In this document: positions 15,372-23,709 of the stretch, one piece after another | How positions within the stretch are numbered: the stretch's first letter is position 1 | Layout of the letters: each line of letters begins with the position of its first letter | From: Streptomyces cyanogenus | GTDB taxonomy: Bacteria > Actinomycetota > Actinomycetes > Streptomycetales > Streptomycetaceae | Assembly: GCF_017526105.1 (NCBI RefSeq) | Contig: NZ_CP071839.1 | Location: forward strand, 6,610,001 to 6,674,000 | Direction of reading: 5' to 3' | DNA length: 64,000 nt | Notes under the pieces: generated by a model | Databases searched by the model: none | What the model saw: only the letters and a program-made list of their open reading frames with translations | Told to the model about the DNA's origin: nothing | Translations under genes and position numbers: made by a program

Positions 15372-16372
15372 CGCCGGCTCGCCTCCCCCGTCGGGCAGGA
15401 GTCGGCCAGGCGCCGCGGCTCGGCCATGCCGACCAGGACCCGCCGCTCCCCGGTGAACGCCTCTCGGCTGTGCGCGGTGCCGATGTTGTCCACGAGCATC
15501 AGGTCACCGGCCTGCCAGGGCTCGCGCCGGGTGTGCTCCTCGTAGGTGGTGTTGAGGAGCTGGACGACGTCCTCGCCGATCGGACTGCCGTCCCCGTAAC
15601 GGGTGTTGAACGGCAGCGAGTCCGCGCCGTACTCGTCCACCAGGTACTCGCGCACCTCCGGGGCCAGCGTCCACTCGTTGAGGAAGGCGATCTGGTTGAA
15701 CCAGCACCGCCTGCCGGTGCGCGGGTGTTCCACGACGGCGCAGCGGCGCTGCTCGGTGCGCAGGGAGCCGTCGGGCAGCCAGCGGAAGTCGATGGCGTTC
15801 GCGCGGCAGTACCGCTCGATCGTGTCGCGGTCCTCCGTGCCGAACGACTCCGCGAGGGACGCGCCGATCTCCTCGTTGTAGGTACGGGTCAGCAGCCAGC
15901 CCTCCTGTTCGAAGCGCTCCACCAGCTCGGCGGGCAGGGCCTTGAGGATCTCCGCCGCGTCGGCCACCGCCGTCGCCCCGCCCTGCTCGGGCGGCGTCAG
16001 GCACGCGAACAGCAGCAGGCCGGGCACCTCCAGCTGGTAGCTCAGCTCGTGGTGCATGCACATCGGCTGGTTGGCCGGCCAGGGCGTGGAGGAGTACAGC
16101 CCAGGCCCGTGCGCCTCCCGGGGCGCGAACGCCTCCCGCTCCGGCATGAGGTCGCCGGCCAGCCGCGTGAAGACGGCACCGGCCTGGTCGGTGTCCCGCA
16201 GGCCGAGGCCGCGCACGAGCAGCGCCCCGTGCTCGGTGACCTGCGCCCGGAGCGCCTCGCGGTAGCGGGCCGCCCAGGCCGCGACGTCGTCCGGGGGATC
16301 GACGCGCAGCATCGCGGGTCTGTCCGGCCGCAGCTCCACGTCGAGCGGTGCTGCCAGGGATGAGGACGGCAT
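15368..16372 (-). CDS. TauD/TfdA-family Fe(II)/2OG oxygenase (SyrP-like)
   Basis: 334 residues. The iron site is read from MHHELSYQ (His-x-Glu facial pair) and, towards the C terminus, GTAHSREAF (distal His) followed by GERRVLVGM with the 2-oxoglutarate Arg. The HxE in place of HxD is known in amino-acid beta-hydroxylases of NRPS pathways (SyrP, VioC groups), many of which act on carrier-bound or free amino acids. FACLTPPEQGG and WFNQIAFLNEWTL are further family stretches. It lies between the NRPS and sbnB in one operon, so beta-hydroxylation of diaminopropionate or another peptide residue is the best guess. The ATG follows AAGGAAT. Confidence 0.85.
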   Translation of the reverse strand: MPSSSLAAPLDVELRPDRPAMLRVDPPDDVAAWAARYREALRAQVTEHGALLVRGLGLRDTDQAGAVFTRLAGDLMPEREAFAPREAHGPGLYSSTPWPANQPMCMHHELSYQLEVPGLLLFACLTPPEQGGATAVADAAEILKALPAELVERFEQEGWLLTRTYNEEIGASLAESFGTEDRDTIERYCRANAIDFRWLPDGSLRTEQRRCAVVEHPRTGRRCWFNQIAFLNEWTLAPEVREYLVDEYGADSLPFNTRYGDGSPIGEDVVQLLNTTYEEHTRREPWQAGDLMLVDNIGTAHSREAFTGERRVLVGMAEPRRLADSCPTGEASRR

Positions 16373-16414
16373 CTCGGATTCCTTTCGGTCGCCCGTCGGG
16401 TGGGGGTACGGGCC

Positions 16415-19400
16415 TCAGGTGGAGGCCAGGGGGACGGCCGCGCTCAGCACGGCCCGCGCCGCCTCGGCCGGCCGGGTGCGCAGGAAGTAGTGGCCCCCGT
16501 CGGCCAGTTCGTGCAGGTCGACCTGCTTGGCCAGGAGCAGCCAGTCGCGGTGGCGGTCGGCGTGGCCCGCCGTGTGCGGGTCGTCGGCGGCGACGACCAC
16601 CGAGACCGGCGCGGACAGCCGCACCGGCGGCGGGTTCTCCAGGACCGCCTGGAACCAGCGGTGGGCGCGGACGCAGTCGTGCCGGTAGGCGGCACCGATG
16701 TGCTCGGCGTGCCGCTCGTTGAGTTCGGCGAGTTCCGTGTAACCGGTGTCCGCGGTCAGCCGCGCCGCGATCTCCGCGTCGCTCAGGCCCGTCAGGTCGG
16801 CGACGGCGGCGCTCCGCTCGGCGGCGGTGCCCAGCAGCTGCGCGCCGAGGAACACCCGCGTCACCCGCACGCCCCGCTCCTCAAGCCGGAGGGCCGTCTC
16901 CAGGGCCGGTGCGGCGCCCGACGAGTGGCCCCACAGCATGACCCGGGCCGGGCCGCGCGCCGTGATCTCGTCCACGACCTGGCCGGCCACCTCCTCGATC
17001 GACGCGAACGGCTCGCGGTGGGCCGCCAGGTCGTGGCCGGGCAGGTCCACCGCGAGGACCGCGAGGCCGCTGCCCGCCAACGCGGCCGCCATCGGCCGGT
17101 AGTTGACCGCGTTGCCGCCCGCGTACGGGAAGCACACCAGTACGCACTCCGCCGTGCCGTCCCCGTCCGACAGGGGCTGGAGCAGCTCCGCGCGCCGCCG
17201 GCCGGCTCCGTCGAGGAGGGCGGCCAGGTCGGCCAGGACCGGGTGCCGGGTGATGTCCTTCAGGGAGACCGCCCGGTCGAGCGCGATGCTGAGCTTGACG
17301 GCCGTCAGGGAGGTGCCCCCGGAGTCGAAGAAGTGGTCCTTGGGGCCGATCCGGTGCTCGGGCACGCCCAGCAGCTCGGCCCAGGCCGCCGCCAGCCGCC
17401 GCTCGGCCGGGCTGAGCGCCTGTTGCTCCCCGCCGTCCCGCTCCGCGCCGTCCCTGCCCGCGGCCGGCCCGGTCTCGGCGGCCTGCGCGGTCAGCGCCTT
17501 GCGGTCGATCTTGCCGTTGGCGGTCAGCGGCAGGCTCTCCCGCCAGTGGAAGGCGGCGGGGACCATGTAGGCGGGCAGCGCCGCCGCGAGCGCCTCGCGC
17601 AGCACGTCCGGTTCCAGGCGCCGGCCGGTGTGGAAGGCGATCAGCTGCGTGTTCCCGCCGCCCCGCTCGACGACCACCACCGCGCCGTCCCGCACCCCGT
17701 CCACCCGCAGCAGGGTGTTCTCGATCTCGCCGATCTCGATGCGGAAGCCGCGGATCTTGACCTGGCTGTCCCGGCGGCCGAGGAACTCCAGCTTGCCGCC
17801 GGGGTGCCAGCGGCCCCAGTCACCGCCCAGGTAGAGCCGCTCCCCGGGCCGGTACGGGTCGGTCCGGTAGGCCTCCCGGGTCCGCTCGGGGTCGTTGACG
17901 TACCCCCGGCCCACACAGACACCGGAGAACGCGATCAGCCCCGGCGCGCCCAGCGGCACCAGCGACAGCTGCTCGTCCACGACGTAGACGCGCACGTTGT
18001 TGACCGCGCGTCCCAGCAGCACGCGGTCGGGCACACCGTCCAGGACCTCGTGGTTGGTGTCGTCGGAGGTCTCCGTCAGCCCGTAGGCGTTGAGCAGCCT
18101 GATGCCCGGCTGGAGCGCGAACCAGCGCTGGACCAGCTCCCGTTTCAGCGCCTCCCCGGTCACCGACACCCACCGCAGGTCCGGCAGGTCCCGGGGGTGC
18201 TGTTCCAGGTACGAGACCACGACCTCCAGGTAGGAGGGCACCAGCTGGGTCACGGTGACCCGGCCCCGCACCAGCGTGTCGACGAACCGCTCCACGTCCA
18301 CGACCACGTCCTGGCCGACCAGCAGGGTCCGCCCGCCGACCAGCAGCGCGGACACCAGCTGCCACAGCGAGATGTCGAAGCACTGCGGGGCCGTCTGCGC
18401 CACCACCGCCCCCTCGCCGATGCCCAGGTCGTCGATCTTGGCGTGGAGGTGGTTGAGCAGGCCGGCGTGTTCGCACATCGCGCCCTTCGGCTCGCCGGTG
18501 GAGCCGGAGGTGAAGTAGATGTAGGCCAGCTGACCGGGGTCGACCCGCACACCGGGGTCGTCGTCGGCGTGCGGTTCCGCGTACGCCGTCTCGACCGGCA
18601 GCTTCTCGGTTCCCGGGACCTCGGCCAGGGCCTGGTCGAGGGTCTCGGTGCTGCCCGACTCGGTGAGGACCAGCCGGCAGCCCGCCCGCGACAACGTTGC
18701 CGCGATGCGGCCGGCCGGGAAGTGCGGCTCGATCGGCAGGTACACCCCGCCCGCCTTGAACACCGCCAGCGTCGCCGCCAGCCAGTCGAGGTTCCGCTCG
18801 GTGACGACGGCGACCACGTCCTCCCGGCCCAGCCCGCGGGCCAGCAGCGCCCGCGCCAGCCGGTTGGCGCGCGCGTTCAGCTCCGCGTACGTCCACGCAC
18901 GCTCGCCGTGCACCGCGGCCACCGCCTGCGGATGCGCCCGTACCCGCCGCTCGAACAACTCGTGCGCGCGGGCGTCCGGCAGCGGCCGGTGCGGCCCCGC
19001 CAGCCCTTCCAGCTGCTCGCGCACCTCCTCGGCCGACAGCAGGCTCTGCTGCGCGTGCTCGGCGTCCGGGTCGGCCGCCAGCAGCCGCAGCGCCTTGAGG
19101 TGGTAGCCGCCGATCCGCGCCGCGCTCCCGGCGTCCAGCACGTCCGTGCGGTACCGCAGGCGCAGCAGCAGCCGGCCACCCCGGTCGCACCAGCGCACAT
19201 GCAGCACACCGTCCCCGGCGTGCGCGTCCTCGGCGCCCATGGGGCCGAACACCACCTCGTACGGCGGCTCGCTCAGCCCGAGTTCCCGGGCCAGGCCGGC
19301 CACCGGGAACTCCCGGTGGGCCAGCACCGCCGCCTCGGCACGCTCGGCGGCCGACACCAGCGCCCGCCAGGACCCCGGAGGCACGGTCAGGCGGCACGGC

Positions 19401-19684
19401 AGCGGCTCGCCGCGCACTCCGGCGGTGTAGCCCGTCACCAGCTCCCGCTCGCCGGACAGCGCGGACAGCACCTTGGCGTGCGCCGCCAGCAGCACCGCGC
19501 TGACCGGCAGCCCCGACCGGCGGACCAGCCTGCGCACCGAGGCCGCCACGTCGTCCGGGACCGCCGTCTCCTGCTCGGCCGCTCCCGGTTCGGGCACCGG
19601 GGCCCACCGGGGCACGGCGGTGGCACCGCCGGCGGTCAGCACCCGGCTCCAGAACTCCCGGTCCGTCTCCACGCGCGTGTCCAT
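16415..19684 (-). CDS. NRPS: partial C domain - A - PCP - TE
   Basis: 1089 residues. Residues ~1-235 resemble only the back half of a condensation domain; the catalytic HHxxxDG motif is absent. The adenylation domain (~240-730) has SGSTGEPKG (393-401), CFDIS (435-439), NAYGLTE (532-538) and the catalytic lysine in TANGKIDRK (Lys725). A carrier domain follows with DSGGTS (phosphopantetheine Ser792). The C terminus (~845-1080) is a type-II-like thioesterase with GHSSG (Ser921) and His1065. My alignment of the specificity pocket to GrsA reads D-I-W-Q-S-T-A-D-D-K; Asp at the first position supports an alpha-amino acid. In this operon the most likely substrate is L-2,3-diaminopropionate. It lies 13 bases after the Pls-like gene. 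Confidence 0.88.
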   Translation of the reverse strand: MDTRVETDREFWSRVLTAGGATAVPRWAPVPEPGAAEQETAVPDDVAASVRRLVRRSGLPVSAVLLAAHAKVLSALSGERELVTGYTAGVRGEPLPCRLTVPPGSWRALVSAAERAEAAVLAHREFPVAGLARELGLSEPPYEVVFGPMGAEDAHAGDGVLHVRWCDRGGRLLLRLRYRTDVLDAGSAARIGGYHLKALRLLAADPDAEHAQQSLLSAEEVREQLEGLAGPHRPLPDARAHELFERRVRAHPQAVAAVHGERAWTYAELNARANRLARALLARGLGREDVVAVVTERNLDWLAATLAVFKAGGVYLPIEPHFPAGRIAATLSRAGCRLVLTESGSTETLDQALAEVPGTEKLPVETAYAEPHADDDPGVRVDPGQLAYIYFTSGSTGEPKGAMCEHAGLLNHLHAKIDDLGIGEGAVVAQTAPQCFDISLWQLVSALLVGGRTLLVGQDVVVDVERFVDTLVRGRVTVTQLVPSYLEVVVSYLEQHPRDLPDLRWVSVTGEALKRELVQRWFALQPGIRLLNAYGLTETSDDTNHEVLDGVPDRVLLGRAVNNVRVYVVDEQLSLVPLGAPGLIAFSGVCVGRGYVNDPERTREAYRTDPYRPGERLYLGGDWGRWHPGGKLEFLGRRDSQVKIRGFRIEIGEIENTLLRVDGVRDGAVVVVERGGGNTQLIAFHTGRRLEPDVLREALAAALPAYMVPAAFHWRESLPLTANGKIDRKALTAQAAETGPAAGRDGAERDGGEQQALSPAERRLAAAWAELLGVPEHRIGPKDHFFDSGGTSLTAVKLSIALDRAVSLKDITRHPVLADLAALLDGAGRRRAELLQPLSDGDGTAECVLVCFPYAGGNAVNYRPMAAALAGSGLAVLAVDLPGHDLAAHREPFASIEEVAGQVVDEITARGPARVMLWGHSSGAAPALETALRLEERGVRVTRVFLGAQLLGTAAERSAAVADLTGLSDAEIAARLTADTGYTELAELNERHAEHIGAAYRHDCVRAHRWFQAVLENPPPVRLSAPVSVVVAADDPHTAGHADRHRDWLLLAKQVDLHELADGGHYFLRTRPAEAARAVLSAAVPLAST

Positions 19685-19697
19685 GGGAAGGCCTTCC

Positions 19698-22271
19698 TCA
19701 ACTCGTGGCAGTCGCGGGGGCGTCGGTCGTGCGCAGGGCCCGGCCGCGGCCGGACTCGGGCATGTCCACGGCCGGATTGCCGCCCCAGTGCGCGTTCGGG
19801 GGGACTTCCTCGCCTTTCATGAGGAAGGAATCGGCTGCCAGCACCGCGCCGTCGCCCATCGTCACGCCGTAGTGCACATGGGCGCCGACGCCCAGCGTGC
19901 AGCGCGCGCCGAGCGTGGTGTGATCCGACTTGAACGTGCCGTCCTCCTGCGAGTGGCACTGGAGCTTGCTGCCGGCGTTCAGGGTGCACTCGTCCCCGAT
20001 GGCGGTCAGCGTCCGCTCGGTCACGTAACAGCCGTCGTCGAACACCCTCTTGCCGATGCGGACGCCCAGCAGACGCCAGACCAGGCTCTTGTAGGGGGTT
20101 CCGTTGAAGATGTTGAGGTAGTGCGACGGCACCTTCCACAGCCGCTCGTGCAGCCAGAAGGTGCGGTCGTAGATGGAGCACAACTGCGGGCTCATCCGGC
20201 GGAACGACATCAGGCAGCGCTCCACCAGGACGTAGTACGCGGTGGAGAACACCAGCAGCAGCGCCAGATACGTGCCGATCACCACGTGCCCGAGCACGCC
20301 GTACAGGTCCACGGAGGCGAGGGCGAACAGCGTGAGCGCGAAGGTGTGCACCCAGCGCACGCACAGCATCAGCGCCATCGTGCGCAGGTTGTAGCGGTTC
20401 TTGGCGGTGAGATGCCGGTGCAGCTCCTCGCCCGTGCGGAGATGGTCGAACCGGGCGTCCCGGTCCACCGACCGGGGGATCTCGAAACACGGTGAGCCGA
20501 GGAGTCCCACGTCTTTGCGGACCTCGCCGTCCAGGGGGACCATCACCTTCGTCGCCAGGAGGCAGTTCTCCCCCGTCCTGCCGCCCACGGGATAGGCGAT
20601 GTTGTTGCCCAGGAAGTTGCGGCGCCCGATCGTCACCCGGGACAGCTTGAACGACGTGCTGGAATAGTCGGCGTTCACCACCGAGAGCCCGTCGGCCACC
20701 ATCGTCCCGGTGCCGACGGTGACCAGGAACGGCGTCTCGTGCTGCATTTCGGTGCCGAAGTTGGAACCCGTCTGCTCGACCCGGGTCAGGTCGTAACCGA
20801 GACAGCGGAGATAGGGCACGATGTAGGAACTGTCGCCGAACAGCCAGGCGAAGAACTTGACGTTCGTGATGCGGGCCGCCAGCCGGTGCACCGTGTAGTG
20901 GAATCCGTACAGCGGATACACCCGGTCGGGCTTGACCAGCAGACCCAGCAGACGCGGGACCGCGTACAGCGTGACCTGGCCCAGGACGAGGAAGCCGCAG
21001 AACAGGGCGAGCGAGACGCCCAGCGCGTCGGGGATGAGTTCCGGCCGGGTCAGTACGGCCGTCTGCGGGTCGAGCCGCTTGCCGATCGCCGGGATCCCGG
21101 TGAACACCATGTACACCCCGCCGATGGTGACCGGAATGTACACGAAGACCAGCTGCACCAGCGTGACCAGGCCGAACCAGGTCCGGCGCGCGGTGCCGCA
21201 CCGGGCCGGCTCCACCCGCACGTAGTCGGTCCGCGTGGGCTCCGCCGGTGATCCGTGCCAGCGCTCGCCGTCCGGGACCGCCTGGCCGCTGTGCAGCGCG
21301 GAGGAGTGGCCCAGCTGCGCGCCGTCGCCCACCGAGGTGTCGATGTCCAGGACGGTCCGCTCGCCGACGAACGCGTCCCGGCCGAGGGTGACCCGGCCGG
21401 TCTGGATGCGGCCCGCGTGGGCCCGGTAGCCGAGGAAGAAGGAGTCCTTGCGGATCACCGTCCCGGCGCCGACCGTCAGCAGGTCGGTGCAGACCGGGAC
21501 GGAACGGGAAAGGATCGTGACGCCCTTTCCGATCCGCGCGCCCAGCGCCCGCAGGTACAGCACGTACAGCGGGGTTCCGACGAGGAACACCATCGGATTC
21601 GCGTGCAGCAGGACCTTCACGAGCCAGAAGCGCAGATAGGTCAGGCCCCACACGGGGAACTCGCGTGGTGTCCAACGGCCGACGAGCACCCACTTCGCCG
21701 CGACCGGGAACAGGCACAGGGCGAGGAATCCGATGCCGCCGAACAGCAGCGACCGGAGGTAGACGCCGAGTGGCCCCGAAGCGGTGGCGATCCACTCGTA
21801 TCCGCCGGCGGTGACGTATCCCCAGACGAGGGAGTACACGAGGAAGACCAGCAGCTGCGCCGTTCCGCACAGCAGGTGGCTGCGCCGGCTCACGCGGGTC
21901 ACCGGGGCCGGCGACGTCGTGGGTGCCGGCTGCGACGAGGAGCCGGGCGCGGCGGCGGAAGCGGGAGCGGCCGCCACGAGCGCCGCCGTCAGGCTGCGGA
22001 TCGTGGGATGCCGGTAGATGTCCCGCATGGAAGGGGACGGCAGGTCCGGGTTCTTCCTGAGCCGGGCGCAGAACTGCGCCATCACCAGGGAGTTGGCGCC
22101 GAGATCGGTGAAGAAGTGGCTGTCGGCCGGAACATGGTCGGCGCCGGTCAGCTCGGCCAGGGTCTTCGCGAGTCTGCGCTCGGTGTCCGTCCTGTCCGGC
22201 CCGGTGGAGCTCAGGGTGACGGCAGGTTCGTCCGGTCCCGGTATGGGGACCTCGGAGGACTGCTCCACCAT
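19698..22271 (-). CDS. Pls/PosA-type membrane synthetase part: PCP plus transmembrane/left-handed beta-helix domains, no A domain
   Basis: 857 residues from the ATG preceded by AGGAG (an in-frame ATG 30 bases earlier lacks one). Residues ~25-90 are a carrier domain with LGANSLVMA (phosphopantetheine Ser61). After a Pro/Ala/Ser linker come about six transmembrane helices interleaved with three soluble left-handed beta-helix (hexapeptide) regions, e.g. GARIGKGVTI...VGERTVLD, the HYTVHR...NFLGNN block, and GVRIGKRVFDD...GGNPA. This is the C-terminal architecture of epsilon-poly-L-lysine synthetase, whose tandem soluble domains join amino acids by isopeptide bonds. Unlike Pls, no adenylation domain precedes the carrier; the next gene could supply activated amino acid in trans. 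First gene of the diaminopropionate operon. Confidence 0.87.
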   Translation of the reverse strand: MVEQSSEVPIPGPDEPAVTLSSTGPDRTDTERRLAKTLAELTGADHVPADSHFFTDLGANSLVMAQFCARLRKNPDLPSPSMRDIYRHPTIRSLTAALVAAAPASAAAPGSSSQPAPTTSPAPVTRVSRRSHLLCGTAQLLVFLVYSLVWGYVTAGGYEWIATASGPLGVYLRSLLFGGIGFLALCLFPVAAKWVLVGRWTPREFPVWGLTYLRFWLVKVLLHANPMVFLVGTPLYVLYLRALGARIGKGVTILSRSVPVCTDLLTVGAGTVIRKDSFFLGYRAHAGRIQTGRVTLGRDAFVGERTVLDIDTSVGDGAQLGHSSALHSGQAVPDGERWHGSPAEPTRTDYVRVEPARCGTARRTWFGLVTLVQLVFVYIPVTIGGVYMVFTGIPAIGKRLDPQTAVLTRPELIPDALGVSLALFCGFLVLGQVTLYAVPRLLGLLVKPDRVYPLYGFHYTVHRLAARITNVKFFAWLFGDSSYIVPYLRCLGYDLTRVEQTGSNFGTEMQHETPFLVTVGTGTMVADGLSVVNADYSSTSFKLSRVTIGRRNFLGNNIAYPVGGRTGENCLLATKVMVPLDGEVRKDVGLLGSPCFEIPRSVDRDARFDHLRTGEELHRHLTAKNRYNLRTMALMLCVRWVHTFALTLFALASVDLYGVLGHVVIGTYLALLLVFSTAYYVLVERCLMSFRRMSPQLCSIYDRTFWLHERLWKVPSHYLNIFNGTPYKSLVWRLLGVRIGKRVFDDGCYVTERTLTAIGDECTLNAGSKLQCHSQEDGTFKSDHTTLGARCTLGVGAHVHYGVTMGDGAVLAADSFLMKGEEVPPNAHWGGNPAVDMPESGRGRALRTTDAPATATS

Positions 22272-22476
22272 TCGATCTCCTGAGGACGTGTGGATCGCCA
22301 ATGGCCGGCCGGGCCGTTCCTGATCGGGAACGGCCGGTTTTCAGTGTGGCCAGGCACACCGCAGGCTGCCACTTCGCATCGGTCCGCCCGCGCCCTCGAA
22401 AACCCCGACGCCTCCGTGTTTCCCGGTGTCCGCGCCGGGTGGGGCCCGCCACGGCTCACCCGAACGGCGGCCCCCC

Positions 22477-22690
22477 TCAGGAGGGGGAGCCGCCCGGGGG
22501 CAGGGCGACCGACATCAGCCCGACGGTGCCCGCGAGCCGTACGATCGCACGGCTGCGCAGCGCGACCACGCGGGCCGCGTCGTCGAGGCCGAGGGCTCCC
22601 GCGACGCAGGCCGCCGCGATCTCGCCCTGCGAGTGCCCGACCACGGCATCGGGCTCCACGCCGTGGGAACGCCACAGCCCTCCAGCGGGA
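22477..22690 (-). pseudogene. PKS acyltransferase-domain fragment (minus strand)
   Basis: About 70 codons read WRSHGVEPDAVVGHSQGEI, then AAACVAGALGLDDAARVVAL, and end MSVALPPGGSPS at a stop. This is the middle of a modular-PKS acyltransferase domain, including an intact GHSQGE active-site motif. Nothing recognisable precedes or follows it in frame, so it is a relic rather than a gene. It faces the plus-strand fragment at 22888-23400. Confidence 0.7.
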
Positions 22691-22887
22691 CGAGGGCGGG
22701 CTCGACCGCTTCCCGCTGTCGGTGGGGGAGGCCCACGCGGGCGCGCGCACCGATGTCGCCGCGGCACCCGGCGTGGCCACCGGACGCCCGGTCGTCCTCC
22801 CCGCTCTACCCCTTCGTCCAGGCGCTGCGGGCGCCGGCCGAGGGCCGCTCCCGCCCCTCGCTGCACACCGGCACCGCCACGCCGGGC

Positions 22888-23400
22888 CGGCCGGCGTTCC
22901 TTTTCACCGGGCAGGGCAGCCGGCGGGCGGGCATGGGCCGTGAACTCCACGAGTTCTTCCCCGCCTTCACGCGGGCTCCGGACGCGGGGTGCGAGCACCT
23001 TGACCCGCTGATGGACGGGTCCGTGCGCGCGGTGCTGTTCGCGGTACCGGAGTCGGCCGAGGCCGGACTCCTCGACCGCACGGAGTGGACGCGGCCGGCG
23101 CTGCCGGCCTTCGAGGTCGCCCTGTTCCGGTTGCTGGAGTCCTGACGTGTACGCCCGGACTTCCTGATGGGGCACTCGGTGGCCGAAATCGCTGCCGTGC
23201 ATGTCGCCGGGGTGTTCTCCCTGGCCGATGCCTGCACGCTGGTGGCGGCCCGGGCCAGGCTGATGGGCCGCCTCCCCGCGGGCGGGGCCATGGCCTCCGT
23301 CGAGGAGACGGAGGCCGAGGTGGCGGAGCTGCCGGCGGCCCGGTCGGACCGCGTGTCGATCGCGGCGGTTGACGGGCCGACGTCCGTTTCCGCGCCCGGC
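22888..23400 (+). pseudogene. PKS acyltransferase-domain fragment (plus strand) with in-frame stop
   Basis: One frame reads like a PKS acyltransferase: PAFLFTGQGSRRAGMGREL, then DRTEWTRPALPAFEVALFRL, a TGA at 23143-23145, and then RPDFLMGHSVAEIAAVHVAG and LVAARARLMGRLPAGGAM. The TGA falls where homologues have Trp (LESWGVRPDF), so a TGG-to-TGA change probably made it. The active-site motif is GHSVAE, with Ala in place of the second Gly. Similarity begins abruptly at 22888 and ends near 23400. No ketosynthase or other PKS domain remains. Confidence 0.72.
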
Positions 23401-23709
23401 GTGCCCCTGCGGCCCGGCAGTTTGTCCCCGTACCACTCGGCGTTGGGGTCGTCCGGCGGCTTGAAGAGCCGGAGGCGGACGACGTGGTGGCCGCGGTCGC
23501 GGCGATTTTGCCTGCCCCTTCGGCATGTTGTCGATCGGCCCTTGGAAAACGGGGAGGGTTCTTTGTGCGGCAATGGGGGCCGGATTGACGCATTGCTCAC
23601 CGGTCCAGCAAGATCGGGGCTGGTAGACAGTGTCAACCCGGCCCGCGCGGCCGGGAGTCATGTCCGCAAGAAGCGCATTCCTCCCCGAGCCGACGAAATG
23701 AGGAAGCAG

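Noticed and set aside
16415..17150. Idea that the NRPS N terminus or C terminus includes a full condensation domain
   Set aside because: No HHxxxDG motif is present anywhere; the N-terminal ~235 residues match only the back half of a C domain, and the C-terminal part is a thioesterase.
16400..19822. Very long plus-strand open frame opposite the NRPS gene
   Set aside because: It is an antisense frame kept open by high GC; its translation is low-complexity Arg/Gly/Val and has no domain, while the minus strand carries a full NRPS.
19698..22271. Plain hexapeptide acetyltransferase
   Set aside because: The carrier domain with LGANSL, six membrane helices and three separate beta-helix regions fit the Pls terminal architecture instead.
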